Positions 46,053-54,266 of a DNA stretch of 64,000 nt are shown piece after piece. Under the pieces are notes generated by a model. The model was not told the DNA's origin. It did not search any database and saw nothing but the letters and a program-made list of their open reading frames with translations. A program made the translations under genes and the position numbers. The stretch spans positions 3,331,501-3,395,500 of the forward strand of contig NZ_CP154874.1 in the NCBI RefSeq assembly GCF_041729615.1. Reading direction: 5' to 3'. This DNA is from Pseudomonas alcaligenes. GTDB lineage: Bacteria > Pseudomonadota > Gammaproteobacteria > Pseudomonadales > Pseudomonadaceae. Within the stretch, counting starts at the first letter, position 1. Every line of letters starts with the position of its first letter.

Positions 46053-46967
46053 TCAGCCGGCCGCGCGCAGGCGCGCCAGGTCGCGTACCGGCGGCGCGCC
46101 GAACAGGCGGCTGTATTCGCGGCTGAACTGCGACGGGCTCTCGTAGCCGACCCGGTAGCCGGCGCTCGATACATCCAGGTTCTCGCACAGCATCAGGCGT
46201 CGCGCCTCCTGCAGGCGCAGCTGCTTCTGGTACTGCAGCGGGCTCATGGCGGTCAGCGCCTTGAAGCGGTGGTGCAGGGTGGAACTGCTGAGGTTGGCAA
46301 CCCTGGCCAGCTCCTCGATGCGCAGGGGCTGCTGGTAGTGGCGGTTGAGCCATTCGATGGCACGGTTGACCCGGTGCGCCTGGCTGTCGGCCGTGGCGAT
46401 ATCGCGCAGCAGCTGGCCCTGCGGGCTGCACAGCAGGCGGTAGAGAATCTCGCGGCGGATCAGCGGGGCGAGCATGGCGATGTCGCGCGGCGCCTCCAGC
46501 AGACGCAGCAGGCGCAGCACGGCATCCAGCAACGGCGCGTCCAGCCGGTCGACATGCAGGCCGCGACCACTGCCGCGGCTGGGTACGCCGATGGGGCCGG
46601 CGCTGGCGATCAGCTCGCCCAGTTCGGCCGGATCGATGTCCAGGCGCAGGCTCAGGTAGGGCTCGTCGGCCGTGGCCAGGGTGACTTCGCCGGTAACCGG
46701 CAGGGTCACCGAGGCCACCAGGTAGTGCAGCGGGTCGTAGCAGTAGCGCTCGTTCTCCAGGCGCACCACCTTCTGGCCCTGGGCCATGATGCACAGGGCC
46801 GGGCGGTACAGGGTGTGGGTGATCGGCGAGGGCGTGCTGGCGCGATACAGCACCAGGCTGGCGATGGCGGTGTCGTGGGCGCCGTCCGCCTCGGCGAAAC
46901 GGGCGATCAGTTCGGCCAGCTGCAGGCGCTGGCTGTGCAGGTCGGGCTCGGTGATGGCGTCTGGCAT
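46053..46967 (-). CDS. AraC-family transcriptional regulator
   Basis: A 304-aa regulator. An N-terminal AraC_N-type cupin-like sensor (LYRPALCIMAQGQKVVRLEN near residue 50) is followed by two helix-turn-helix motifs in the last ~100 residues (RIEELARVANLSSSTLHHRF and LDVSSAGYRVGYESPSQFSR). The start at 46967 has a GGGAGGA ribosome-binding site. Targets are unknown; the divergent SDR gene at 48024 (about 1 kb away) is a candidate because AraC_N regulators often sit near SDR genes. A solute-binding protein gene lies in between. Confidence 0.91.
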   Translation of the reverse strand: MPDAITEPDLHSQRLQLAELIARFAEADGAHDTAIASLVLYRASTPSPITHTLYRPALCIMAQGQKVVRLENERYCYDPLHYLVASVTLPVTGEVTLATADEPYLSLRLDIDPAELGELIASAGPIGVPSRGSGRGLHVDRLDAPLLDAVLRLLRLLEAPRDIAMLAPLIRREILYRLLCSPQGQLLRDIATADSQAHRVNRAIEWLNRHYQQPLRIEELARVANLSSSTLHHRFKALTAMSPLQYQKQLRLQEARRLMLCENLDVSSAGYRVGYESPSQFSREYSRLFGAPPVRDLARLRAAG

Positions 46968-47085
46968 GTGGCGGTCCTCCCGGGTTGCCCGCAGCTTAGC
47001 GCGCAGGCCCGGGGAAATCCCGCTGGCTGGGCAATCTCGGCAGGATTGGGCAAGTGGCCGGCAGTATCGTGCAGATCGCAGGGGC

Positions 47086-47829
47086 TCAGTGGGCGAAGCG
47101 CGCGTGGAGCTGCCGGTAGCGGCCATCGCGGTTCAGCTGCGCCAGGGCCGCGCGCCAGCGTTCCACCTCGGCCGCCGGGGTGTCCAGCGAGAGGGCGATG
47201 TAGCCCTGGTCCTGGCCCAGCGACACGGCGCTGGGCACCACCTCGGCGGTGCCCACGTCGGCCTCCGCCAGCTTGCTCTGCAGGTCGCTGTCGGCCGAGG
47301 CCACCAGCAGCACGCGGCCGGCGGCGAGCATGCGGAAACAGCCGGCATAGGAGTTGGCGCGCTGCAGCCGGGTGAAGCCCTGCTCGCCCAGCAGGCTGTC
47401 GTGGGAGCTGCCGTTGAGCACGCAGACCGGCAGGCTGGCGGCGTCGGCCAGGCTGCGGATGCCGGTCGGGCGCACGCTCAGTTCGTACAGGTAGTCGGTC
47501 TCGCGCAGGGTCGGCCCGACCCAGTGCACCAGGTGCTCGCGCTCCGCGGTGCGGCTGAGGTTGAACAGCACCACATGGGCGCGCGACTGCAGCAGAACCA
47601 GGCCGCGCGCCAGCGGCACCTCGACTATGGTCTGCGGCTGGCCCAGCTCGCCGAGCAGGGCCCGCACCAGCTCGACGTAGAAGGCGCGCTTGCCGCCGTG
47701 CGGGTGGCCGCGCAGCTGGCCGTCGACGCTGCTGGCCTGGTTGCCCAGGCTGTGGGTGTAGACCTGCCAGTCGGCGGCGTAAGCCGGCAGCGTGGCGAGC
47801 AGCAGCAGGGCGAGCAGTGAAGGTCTCAA
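47086..47829 (-). CDS. Periplasmic solute-binding protein-like (SBP family 3)
   Basis: A 247-aa secreted protein. It probably starts at the TTG at 47829, giving a signal peptide of about 20 residues (MRPSLLALLLLATLPAYAA); the only in-frame ATG upstream (47925) would add a charged tail. The body has the two-lobe pattern of bacterial solute-binding family 3 (PLARGLVLLQSRAHVVLFNL, VCVLNGSSHDSLLGEQGFTR). No ABC permease is adjacent. It may be an orphan sensor or transport component. The start choice is uncertain. Confidence 0.75.
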   Translation of the reverse strand: MRPSLLALLLLATLPAYAADWQVYTHSLGNQASSVDGQLRGHPHGGKRAFYVELVRALLGELGQPQTIVEVPLARGLVLLQSRAHVVLFNLSRTAEREHLVHWVGPTLRETDYLYELSVRPTGIRSLADAASLPVCVLNGSSHDSLLGEQGFTRLQRANSYAGCFRMLAAGRVLLVASADSDLQSKLAEADVGTAEVVPSAVSLGQDQGYIALSLDTPAAEVERWRAALAQLNRDGRYRQLHARFAH

Positions 47830-48023
47830 GGGTGATCTCGATGGGTTGCGGATGATGGCAGAGTGCAATGTCCGGGCCGTCCGTGCAACTGCGCAGTCCC
47901 GAGAGTCATCGGCAGGATCAGGCAAGCGTCGGGCAGTATTCGGCTAACGACCTTCCCGTTCCCGGGCGCAGTCTCTGCCCTGTCCGGCGCCACTGCCAGT
48001 GCGCCCCCGTCGAGGAGTCGTCC

Positions 48024-48761
48024 ATGTCCCGTATCGCAGAGAAAGTCATAGTCATTACCGGTGCCAGCAGCGGCATCGGCGAAGCCACCGCCCGCCTGCT
48101 GGCCCTGCAGGGCACCCGCCTGGTGCTCGGCGCGCGGCGCGGCGAGCGTCTTGAGGCGCTGGCCGCCGAGATCCGCAATCTCGGCGGCAGCGCCGAGTAC
48201 CGCGTCACCGACGTGACCCGCCAGGAACAGGTGCAGGCCCTGGTGGAGCTGGCCGTGGAGCGCTACGGCCGGGTCGACGTGCTGGTCAACAACGCCGGGG
48301 TGATGCCGCTGTCGCCGCTGGCGGCGCTGAAGATCGGCGAGTGGAACCAGATGATCGATGTCAACCTGCGTGGCGTGCTGCATGGCATCGCCGCCGTGCT
48401 GCCAGGGATGCAGGCGCAGCGCAGCGGGCAGATCATCAATGTCGCCTCCATTGGCGCCTACAAGCCGATCGCCACCGGCGCCGTGTACTGCGCCACCAAG
48501 GCCGCGGTGGTGTCGCTGTCCGAGGCGCTGCGTCAGGAAGTGGGCAGCGCCATCCGCGTCACCGTGGTTTCCCCCGGGGTCACCGAGTCCGACCTGGCGC
48601 ACAGCATCTCCGATGCCGAAACCCGCGTGGCGATCGACGAGTTCCGCCGCGAGGCGATTCCCGCCGGCGCCATCGCCGAGGCCATCGCCTACGCCATCGG
48701 CCAGCCGGATACGGTGGACATCAGCGAACTGGTCGTGCGCCCCACCTCCAGCGCCTATTGA
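48024..48761 (+). CDS. Short-chain dehydrogenase/reductase (classical SDR)
   Basis: A 245-aa NAD(P)-dependent oxidoreductase. Rossmann motif TGASSGIGEATARLL, NNAG at the end of beta-4 (VLVNNAGVMPLS), active-site Ser in INVASIGAYKP and YxxxK as YCATK are all present. The ATG at 48024 has a GAGGAG ribosome-binding site; an in-frame upstream ATG was rejected. Substrate unknown. It is followed by a small monooxygenase-like gene 49 bp downstream, probably co-transcribed. Confidence 0.93.
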   Translation: MSRIAEKVIVITGASSGIGEATARLLALQGTRLVLGARRGERLEALAAEIRNLGGSAEYRVTDVTRQEQVQALVELAVERYGRVDVLVNNAGVMPLSPLAALKIGEWNQMIDVNLRGVLHGIAAVLPGMQAQRSGQIINVASIGAYKPIATGAVYCATKAAVVSLSEALRQEVGSAIRVTVVSPGVTESDLAHSISDAETRVAIDEFRREAIPAGAIAEAIAYAIGQPDTVDISELVVRPTSSAY

Positions 48762-48810
48762 TCCAGCCCGCCGCCCGCGTGCGGGCGGCCTTCGTTGCAG
48801 GAGCGATGCG

Positions 48811-49095
48811 ATGAAGCCAACGATAGTCAGCCTGGCCCGTTTCCAGGCTGCGCAAGGTCATGGCGAAGAGCTGGGGCTGCGTCTGGGCGAGCTGCTGCTG
48901 CGGGCGCGCGCCGATACCGCCTGCCTGGGCTGCGAACTGGAGCGCCAGGGCGAGGCCTGGCTGCTGCGTGGCCACTGGGCCTCGCCGCAGGCGCTGGAGG
49001 CGCACTTGCAGCTGCCGCACATGCAGGCACTCGGCCGGCTGCTTGGCGGTGGCCTGGTGCGCCACTTGCAACTGAGCCTGGCGCCGCCCCCGTAG
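48811..49095 (+). CDS. Antibiotic-biosynthesis-monooxygenase (ABM) superfamily protein
   Basis: A 94-aa protein with the dimeric alpha/beta-barrel pattern of quinol monooxygenase/ABM proteins: an N-terminal strand (TIVSLARFQAAQGHGEELG), a Cys-containing strand (ADTACLGCELERQGEAWLLR) and the helix starting HWASPQALEAHLQLPHMQAL. Members oxidise quinols or act as small binding proteins. The ATG at 48811 follows a GGAGCGATGCG ribosome-binding region. It likely works with the SDR upstream. Confidence 0.85.
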   Translation: MKPTIVSLARFQAAQGHGEELGLRLGELLLRARADTACLGCELERQGEAWLLRGHWASPQALEAHLQLPHMQALGRLLGGGLVRHLQLSLAPPP

Positions 49096-49104
49096 CGCTG
49101 GCGA

Positions 49105-49410
49105 TCAGCCGCAGCTCAGGCGGATGATGATGTCGTCATCGTCGATATCGATGTTCAGCCGCTGCGGGTTGTAGTCCAGGGTCACCGGCTGGTTGGGATG
49201 GGTCACCCGCAGGTGCGCGGCGCCGGACTCGATGCGCGCGCGCTCGGCCAGGTCGGTGGTGATGCGCTCCTCCAGCAGGTACTGCACCGGCTCGGCGTTG
49301 CAGCGGCCGTCGCCCTTGGCGGCGCCGGCGCTGTCCTGCTGCGGGCTGGAGGCGCAGCCGGCGAGCAGGGCGCCGGCAAGCAGGGCGGGAAGGGGCAGGA
49401 TTCGGTTCAT
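49105..49410 (-). CDS. I78-family peptidase-inhibitor lipoprotein
   Basis: A 101-aa lipoprotein. The lipobox is LLAGCASS (cysteine at residue 19). The mature part carries the I78 signature: a conserved Cys-containing CNAEPVQYLLEE, ARIESGAAHLRV, QPVTLDYNPQRLNIDIDDDD and a C-terminal IRLSCG. I78 proteins inhibit serine proteases. It is convergent with the ABM gene, 9 bp apart. Confidence 0.88.
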   Translation of the reverse strand: MNRILPLPALLAGALLAGCASSPQQDSAGAAKGDGRCNAEPVQYLLEERITTDLAERARIESGAAHLRVTHPNQPVTLDYNPQRLNIDIDDDDIIIRLSCG

Positions 49411-49478
49411 GGTGGGCGTCCTTGTCTGAAACAGGACTTCACCGTGCCACCGTCTGCCCCGTCAGGCAACCGCCGTGA

Positions 49479-50078
49479 TCAGAGCACGCGGTAGACCTGG
49501 CCGGTCTGCCGGCCCTCGGCGCTCTTGGCGTAGGCCAGCGCCACCGTGGCCGCCGGTACCGCCTTGAAGCCGCGGAAGTAGGGGCCGTAGGCCGGCAGCG
49601 ACTCCTCGAGGATGGTCGGGCTCACGCCGTTGATGCGCAGGCCGCGCGGCAACTCGATGGCGGCGGCGCGGACGAAGCCGTCCAGCGCGGCGTTCACCGT
49701 GCTGACCGCCGCGCCGTAGCGGATCGGGTCTTCGCTGAGCACGCCGGAGGTGAGGGTGAAGGAGGCACCGTCGTTGGCGAACTCGCGGCCGATCAGCACC
49801 AGGTTGATCTGGCCCATCAGCTTGTCGTCCAGGCCCACGGCAAACTCCTTGGCGGTGAGTTCCTCCAGCGCGCCGAAATGGGCGTTGCCGGCGGCGCTGA
49901 TCAGCGCGTCGAACGGGCCGGTCTGCTCGAACAGGCGGCGGATCGAGGCCGGGTCAGTGATGTCCACCTGCAGCTCGCCGCTGTTGCGGCCAACGCGGAC
50001 GATGTCGTGGCGTTCGCGCAGCTCGCGGTCGATGGCCTGGCCGATGGTGCCGCTGGCACCGACGAGGATGATTTTCAT
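49479..50078 (-). CDS. Short-chain dehydrogenase/reductase, atypical
   Basis: A 199-aa NAD(P)-binding protein with a short N-terminal Rossmann motif (IILVGASGTIGQAIDREL). The expected YxxxK is not clear: the equivalent region reads IRYGAAVSTVNAAL, with Val where Lys is expected. It may be a divergent SDR or one that lacks dehydrogenase activity. It starts at the ATG at 50078 and is divergent from a LysR gene (50192), a common regulator/target layout. Confidence 0.85.
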   Translation of the reverse strand: MKIILVGASGTIGQAIDRELRERHDIVRVGRNSGELQVDITDPASIRRLFEQTGPFDALISAAGNAHFGALEELTAKEFAVGLDDKLMGQINLVLIGREFANDGASFTLTSGVLSEDPIRYGAAVSTVNAALDGFVRAAAIELPRGLRINGVSPTILEESLPAYGPYFRGFKAVPAATVALAYAKSAEGRQTGQVYRVL

Positions 50079-50191
50079 GCTGGGGCTCCTGAGTGAGGGG
50101 GTGTGGAACCAGCTTAGGCGGGATTGGGTTGCCAATAATCCTGGCAATGTGAAACCTTTGGTTCTCATATGGAAACAATGAGTGCCGCGCC

Positions 50192-51106
50192 ATGAGCGAG
50201 CTGGAAGACCTGGTCGCCTTCGCCCTGCTGGTCGAGGCCGGCAGCTTCACCGCCGCCGCCGAGCGCCTGGGCTGCAGCAAGGGCCAGTTGTCCAAGCGCA
50301 TCAGCGGCCTGGAGCGCAGCCTCGGCAGCCAGCTGCTGCACCGCACCACGCGGCGCCTGCACCTGACCGCCGCTGGCGCCGCCCTGTTGCCCGAGGCCCA
50401 GGCGCTGCAGGCCCAGGCCCAGCGCGCGCGGCAGGCGGTGCGCAGCCTGCAGGACGAGGTGGCCGGCACTGTGCGCCTGACCGTGCCGGTGTCGCTCGGC
50501 GAGACCTTCTTCGATGCGCTGCTGCTGGATTTCGCCAGCCGCTACCCGCGGGTGCGCGTCGAGCTGGACCTGGCCAACGCCTACCGCGATCTGCTGGCCG
50601 ACGGCTTCGACCTGGCCATCCGCTCCGGCGTGGAACAGGACGAGCGCCTGGTGGCGCGGCCGCTGTTCGCCCTGCAGGAGATCACCTGCGCCGCGCCGGC
50701 CTACCTGGCGCGCCACCCGGCGCCGCAGACGCCGGCCGAGCTGAGTCGGCACCAGTGCCTACTGAATACCCACTACAGCGGTTTCGAGCAGTGGCTGTAC
50801 CACCTCCAGCACCGCCTGGAGCGGGTGCCGGTGTCCGGGCAGCTGGCCAGCAACCACTACAGCCTGCTGAAGAAGGCGGCGCTGAGCGGCGCCGGCATCG
50901 CCCGCCTGCCGTCCTACATGGTCCAGGACGAGCTGGCCGATGGTCGCCTGCTATGGCTGCTGCGCGACTACCAGACGCGCAGCACCCCGGTGTTCCTCGT
51001 GCACCCCTGGCAGGGCGCCCTGCCGCGCCGGACCCAGGCGCTGGTGGACTACCTGCTGGGCTGGTTCGAGCGCAGCCGCCTGGCGCTGGACGGCCTCAAC
51101 GCCTGA
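50192..51106 (+). CDS. LysR-family transcriptional regulator
   Basis: A 304-aa regulator with the winged HTH at residues ~5-65 (LVAFALLVEAGSFTAAAERL, LGCSKGQLSKRISGLE) and the effector-binding domain from ~90 (VAGTVRLTVPVSLGETFFDA). This subgroup (RHRATTRRLHLT-type end of the HTH) often regulates oxidoreductases. Divergent from the atypical SDR, which is the likely target. The 3' end overlaps the convergent LysR gene by 11 bp. Confidence 0.93.
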   Translation: MSELEDLVAFALLVEAGSFTAAAERLGCSKGQLSKRISGLERSLGSQLLHRTTRRLHLTAAGAALLPEAQALQAQAQRARQAVRSLQDEVAGTVRLTVPVSLGETFFDALLLDFASRYPRVRVELDLANAYRDLLADGFDLAIRSGVEQDERLVARPLFALQEITCAAPAYLARHPAPQTPAELSRHQCLLNTHYSGFEQWLYHLQHRLERVPVSGQLASNHYSLLKKAALSGAGIARLPSYMVQDELADGRLLWLLRDYQTRSTPVFLVHPWQGALPRRTQALVDYLLGWFERSRLALDGLNA

Positions 51107-52019
51107 GTTCGCTCGCTACCTGCTGGATCTGCTGGCGCAGCCAGCGGCGCAGGCGGTCGGCGTCGGTGCGCTCGTGCCAGATCTGCATCACCTCCACCTG
51201 TGGCAATTCCAGGCCGGCCGGCAGGGGGTGCAGCACCAGCGAGGCGTCGCGCGCCACCGCCTCCTCGGCCACCGAGCGCAGGCAGGTCAGCAACAGTTCG
51301 CTGCCGCGCACCAGGCGGCTCGGCGCGATGAAGCTGGACAGCCCGGCCGCCACCCGGCGCGTTTGCCCCTGGGCCTGCAGGGCGCGGTCGACCAGGCCGT
51401 TGAGGTCGCCGGTGAGGGTGGTCAGCAGGTGTTCGCAGGCCAGGTAGGCCGGCAGGTCGAGCCCCCCGGCCAGGAGCGGATGGTCGCGCGCGGCCAGCAC
51501 CACGAAGTCCTCGGAGAGCAGGCGCTGCTGGCGGAAGGTGTCCGGCAGGTTGGCGTAGAAGCCGGCGATGGCCAGGTCGCAGGTGCCTTTCTCCAGCTCC
51601 TCGCGCGGCAGCAGGCCGCGGGTGTTGTGGGTGATCAGCAGCAGGTTGGGCGCCTGCTCGCGCAGGCGCGGCAACAGGGCAGGCAGCAGGGTCTGCTCGA
51701 TGTAGTCGGTGGTGTAGAGGTGGATGCGCTCGGCGCGCTGCAGGAAGTCGCGGCCCTCGCACTGGTCGTAGAAGGCCTCCAGCTCGGCCACCAGACCCTG
51801 CACCAGCGGCGCCAGCTCATGGGCCCGCGGCGTTGGCGTGAGGCCGCGCGGGGCGCGCACGAACAGCGCATCGCCCAGCTCGTGGCGCAGCTTGTTCAGC
51901 TTGTGGCTCAGCGCCGGCTGGCTCAGCGCCATGCGCGCGGCGGCCAGCGAGGCGTTGCGCTCCTGGTAGAGCACGTGGAAGACCAGCAGCAGGTTGAGGT
52001 CCTTGTTGGCGATATTCAC
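51096..52019 (-). CDS. LysR-family transcriptional regulator (likely controls the DJ-1 genes)
   Basis: A 307-aa LysR protein with HTH at residues ~8-65 (LNLLLVFHVLYQERNASLAA, ALSQPALSHKLNKLRHELGD) and the effector domain after ~90 (DFLQRAERIHLYTTDYIEQT). The HTH ends FVRAPRGLTPTPRAHELAPL, typical of the NodD/NahR-like group. It is divergent from the exported DJ-1 gene. A 31-bp motif repeated before both DJ-1 genes (52031, 53059) suggests they are its regulon. Confidence 0.92.
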   Translation of the reverse strand: MNIANKDLNLLLVFHVLYQERNASLAAARMALSQPALSHKLNKLRHELGDALFVRAPRGLTPTPRAHELAPLVQGLVAELEAFYDQCEGRDFLQRAERIHLYTTDYIEQTLLPALLPRLREQAPNLLLITHNTRGLLPREELEKGTCDLAIAGFYANLPDTFRQQRLLSEDFVVLAARDHPLLAGGLDLPAYLACEHLLTTLTGDLNGLVDRALQAQGQTRRVAAGLSSFIAPSRLVRGSELLLTCLRSVAEEAVARDASLVLHPLPAGLELPQVEVMQIWHERTDADRLRRWLRQQIQQVASELRR

Positions 52020-52030
52020 TTATTGGATAC

Positions 52031-52061
52031 CAGAAATAAAAGCTTTCGAATTATCGAATCA
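52031..52061. promoter_or_regulatory. Conserved regulatory motif, copy 1 (LysR/DJ-1 divergent gap)
   Basis: This 31-bp stretch matches 53059-53089 at 24 of 31 positions, including TTAtCGAATCA against TTAaCGAATCA. It contains TTCGA-ATTA-TCGAA, an inverted repeat suited to a LysR dimer, and lies 12 bp upstream of the LysR ATG. Confidence 0.6.
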
Positions 52062-52129
52062 TAACCGCCCGCCTAAGATTCGCCTCATCCGAACGGAGCC
52101 ACGTTCGCCTCATTCAACGGAGACCGCCC

Positions 52130-52981
52130 ATGAAGACCTTCCACCCGCTGGCCCTGGCCGTGCTCGCTAGTCTCGCCGCCACTGCCGCCACTGCCGCCGT
52201 CGCCGCCGAGCCCAAGGGCCAGGTGCTGGTGCTGCTGTCCAGCGAGAACCAGCTGGCGCTCAAGGATGGCCAGCACTACGCCACCGGCTACTACCTCAAC
52301 GAGTTCGGCGTGCCGGCCGACCGCCTGCTCAAGGCCGGCTACGAGCTGGTGCTGGTGACGCCCAGGGGCAATGCGCCGAGCGTGGATCAGAAGTCCGTCG
52401 ACCCGCAGTACTTCGGCGGCGACGCGGCCGAGATGCAGCGCATCCAGCAGGTGGTGGCCGGGCTGCCGGGCATCGACGACAGCCTGTCGCTCGACGAGGT
52501 GCTGGCCGGTGACCTGGGGCAGTACGAGGGGTTGTTCATCCCCGGTGGCCACGCGCCGCTGATCGACCTGGCCAACAACCCGCAGGTCGGCACCCTGCTG
52601 CGCCATTTCCACCAGGCCGGCAAGCCCACTGCCGCCATCTGCCACGGCCCCATTGCGCTGCTGGCGGCGCAAGCTGATCCACAGGGCTATGAGGCGGCGC
52701 TGGTGCGCGGCGAGCGACCGGCGGCCGCGGACTGGACCTACCAGGGCTACCGCATGACCATCTTCTCCGACCCGGAGGAGGCGGTGTTCGAGAGCTCCCT
52801 GGATGGCGCACGCATCCGCTACTACCCGGCTCCGGCAATGGCCGCCGCCGGTGGCGACATGCAATACGCCAAGGCCTGGCAGCCGCACGTGGTGGTCGAC
52901 CGCGAGCTGATCACCGGGCAGAACCCCTTCTCCGACAAGGCCCTGGCCGAGGCCCTGATCAATCAGCTGGAGGCGCGCTGA
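52130..52981 (+). CDS. Exported DJ-1/PfpI-family protein
   Basis: A 283-aa DJ-1/PfpI protein with a signal peptide (about residues 1-26, ending ATAAVAA). The nucleophile elbow is TAAICHGPIALLAA, giving C171/H172. QVLVLLSSENQLALKDGQHY and FIPGGHAPLIDLANN match the Hsp31-like branch, whose members act as glyoxalase III, deglycase-like enzymes or chaperones. Periplasmic export is unusual for the family. Paired with a cytosolic paralogue at 53153. Confidence 0.9.
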   Translation: MKTFHPLALAVLASLAATAATAAVAAEPKGQVLVLLSSENQLALKDGQHYATGYYLNEFGVPADRLLKAGYELVLVTPRGNAPSVDQKSVDPQYFGGDAAEMQRIQQVVAGLPGIDDSLSLDEVLAGDLGQYEGLFIPGGHAPLIDLANNPQVGTLLRHFHQAGKPTAAICHGPIALLAAQADPQGYEAALVRGERPAAADWTYQGYRMTIFSDPEEAVFESSLDGARIRYYPAPAMAAAGGDMQYAKAWQPHVVVDRELITGQNPFSDKALAEALINQLEAR

Positions 52982-53058
52982 GTCCGCCTGGCATAAGCGC
53001 TGCCGGTGGGCAGGTATGACCGCCGCGCGCTTGTTTCAGCTATCCATTTTTTGAATGT

Positions 53059-53089
53059 CTGAAATCAAGGATTTTGAGTTAACGAATCA
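53059..53089. promoter_or_regulatory. Conserved regulatory motif, copy 2 (upstream of second DJ-1 gene)
   Basis: This stretch matches 52031-52061 at 24 of 31 positions. It lies 63 bp upstream of the second DJ-1 start, so the two genes probably share a regulator. Confidence 0.6.
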
Positions 53090-53152
53090 CCTCGAGCGAC
53101 CTACCCTCTAGGGCATCGAAATCACAGCGGGCACTATCCCGAGGAGCTGTTC

Positions 53153-53836
53153 ATGAAGATTCTGCTGGTACTCACCTCCCACGACCAACTCGGCAACACC
53201 GGGCACAAGACCGGCTTCTGGCTGGAGGAATTCGCCTCGCCCTATTACGTGTTCAAGGACGCCGGGGCGCAGATCACCCTGGCCTCGCCCAAGGGCGGCC
53301 AGCCGCCGATCGACCCGAAGAGCGATGCCCCGGATGCGCAGACCGCCGCCACCCGGCGCTTTGCCGAGGACGCCGAGGCGCAGCAACTGCTAGCCACCAG
53401 CGTGCCGCTGACGCAGGTGCGCGCCGAAGACTTCGATGCGCTGTTCTACCCTGGCGGCCATGGCCCGCTCTGGGATCTGGCCGAGGACGCCACTTCCATC
53501 GCCCTGATCGAGCGCTTCATCGCCCTCGGCAAGCCGGTGGGTGCGGTCTGCCACGCGCCGGGCGTGCTGCGCCACGTCAAGGCCGCGGACGGTACGCCGC
53601 TGGTGCGCGGCAAGCGCGTCACCGGCTTCAGCAACAGCGAAGAGGCCGCGGTGGAACTGACCGACGTGGTGCCCTTCCTGGTCGAGGACATGCTCAAGGC
53701 CCATGGCGGCGTCTATGGCCGGGCGGCCGACTGGCACAGCCATGTCGAGGTCGACGGCCTGCTGGTCACCGGGCAGAATCCCGCCTCCTCGGACGCCAGT
53801 GCCGAGGCCCTGCTGACCCTTGTGGAACGGAACTGA
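53153..53836 (+). CDS. DJ-1/PfpI-family protein (Hsp31/glyoxalase III-like)
   Basis: A 227-aa cytosolic DJ-1/PfpI protein with the nucleophile elbow GAVCHAPGVLRH (C133/H134). The FYPGGHGPLWDLAEDATS and VTGFSNSEEAAVELTDVVPF runs are typical of the Hsp31-like branch, implicated in methylglyoxal and protein-glycation damage. It is followed 3 bp later by a glyoxalase I-like gene and then a bicupin, suggesting a reactive-carbonyl detoxification operon. Confidence 0.92.
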   Translation: MKILLVLTSHDQLGNTGHKTGFWLEEFASPYYVFKDAGAQITLASPKGGQPPIDPKSDAPDAQTAATRRFAEDAEAQQLLATSVPLTQVRAEDFDALFYPGGHGPLWDLAEDATSIALIERFIALGKPVGAVCHAPGVLRHVKAADGTPLVRGKRVTGFSNSEEAAVELTDVVPFLVEDMLKAHGGVYGRAADWHSHVEVDGLLVTGQNPASSDASAEALLTLVERN

Positions 53837-53839
53837 GCG

Positions 53840-54259
53840 ATGAAATACCTGCACACCATGGTGCGCGTCCGTGATCTGGATGCCTCCCTGCGCTTCTACC
53901 GCGATGCCCTCGGCCTGGAAGTGCTCAAGCAGCGCGAATACCCCCAGGGCCGCTTCACCCTGGTCTACCTGGCCGCCCCGGGCGATGCGGATGCCCAGGT
54001 CGAGCTGACCTACAACTGGGACCCCGAGGACTACGGCAGCGCGCGCAACTTCGGCCACCTGGCCTATGCGGTGGACGATATCTACGCCGCCTGCCGGCGT
54101 CTGCAGGAACACGGCGTGACCATCAACCGCCCGCCGCGTGACGGCCACATGGCCTTCGTGCGCTCGCCGGACCAGATCTCCATCGAGCTGCTGCAGAAGG
54201 GCGAGCCGCTGGCGCCGGCCGAACCCTGGGTGTCCATGCCCAACGTCGGCAGCTGGTGA
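53840..54259 (+). CDS. Glyoxalase I-like protein (VOC superfamily)
   Basis: A 139-aa VOC-fold protein. The metal ligands expected for lactoylglutathione lyase are visible: H5 (HTMVRVRD), E55 (QVELTYN), H73 (FGHLAYAV) and E116 (SIELLQK). It converts the methylglyoxal-glutathione hemithioacetal to S-lactoylglutathione. The start follows the DJ-1 stop by 3 bp. The context with two DJ-1 proteins supports methylglyoxal detoxification. Confidence 0.91.
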   Translation: MKYLHTMVRVRDLDASLRFYRDALGLEVLKQREYPQGRFTLVYLAAPGDADAQVELTYNWDPEDYGSARNFGHLAYAVDDIYAACRRLQEHGVTINRPPRDGHMAFVRSPDQISIELLQKGEPLAPAEPWVSMPNVGSW

Positions 54260-54266
54260 GCGCGCG

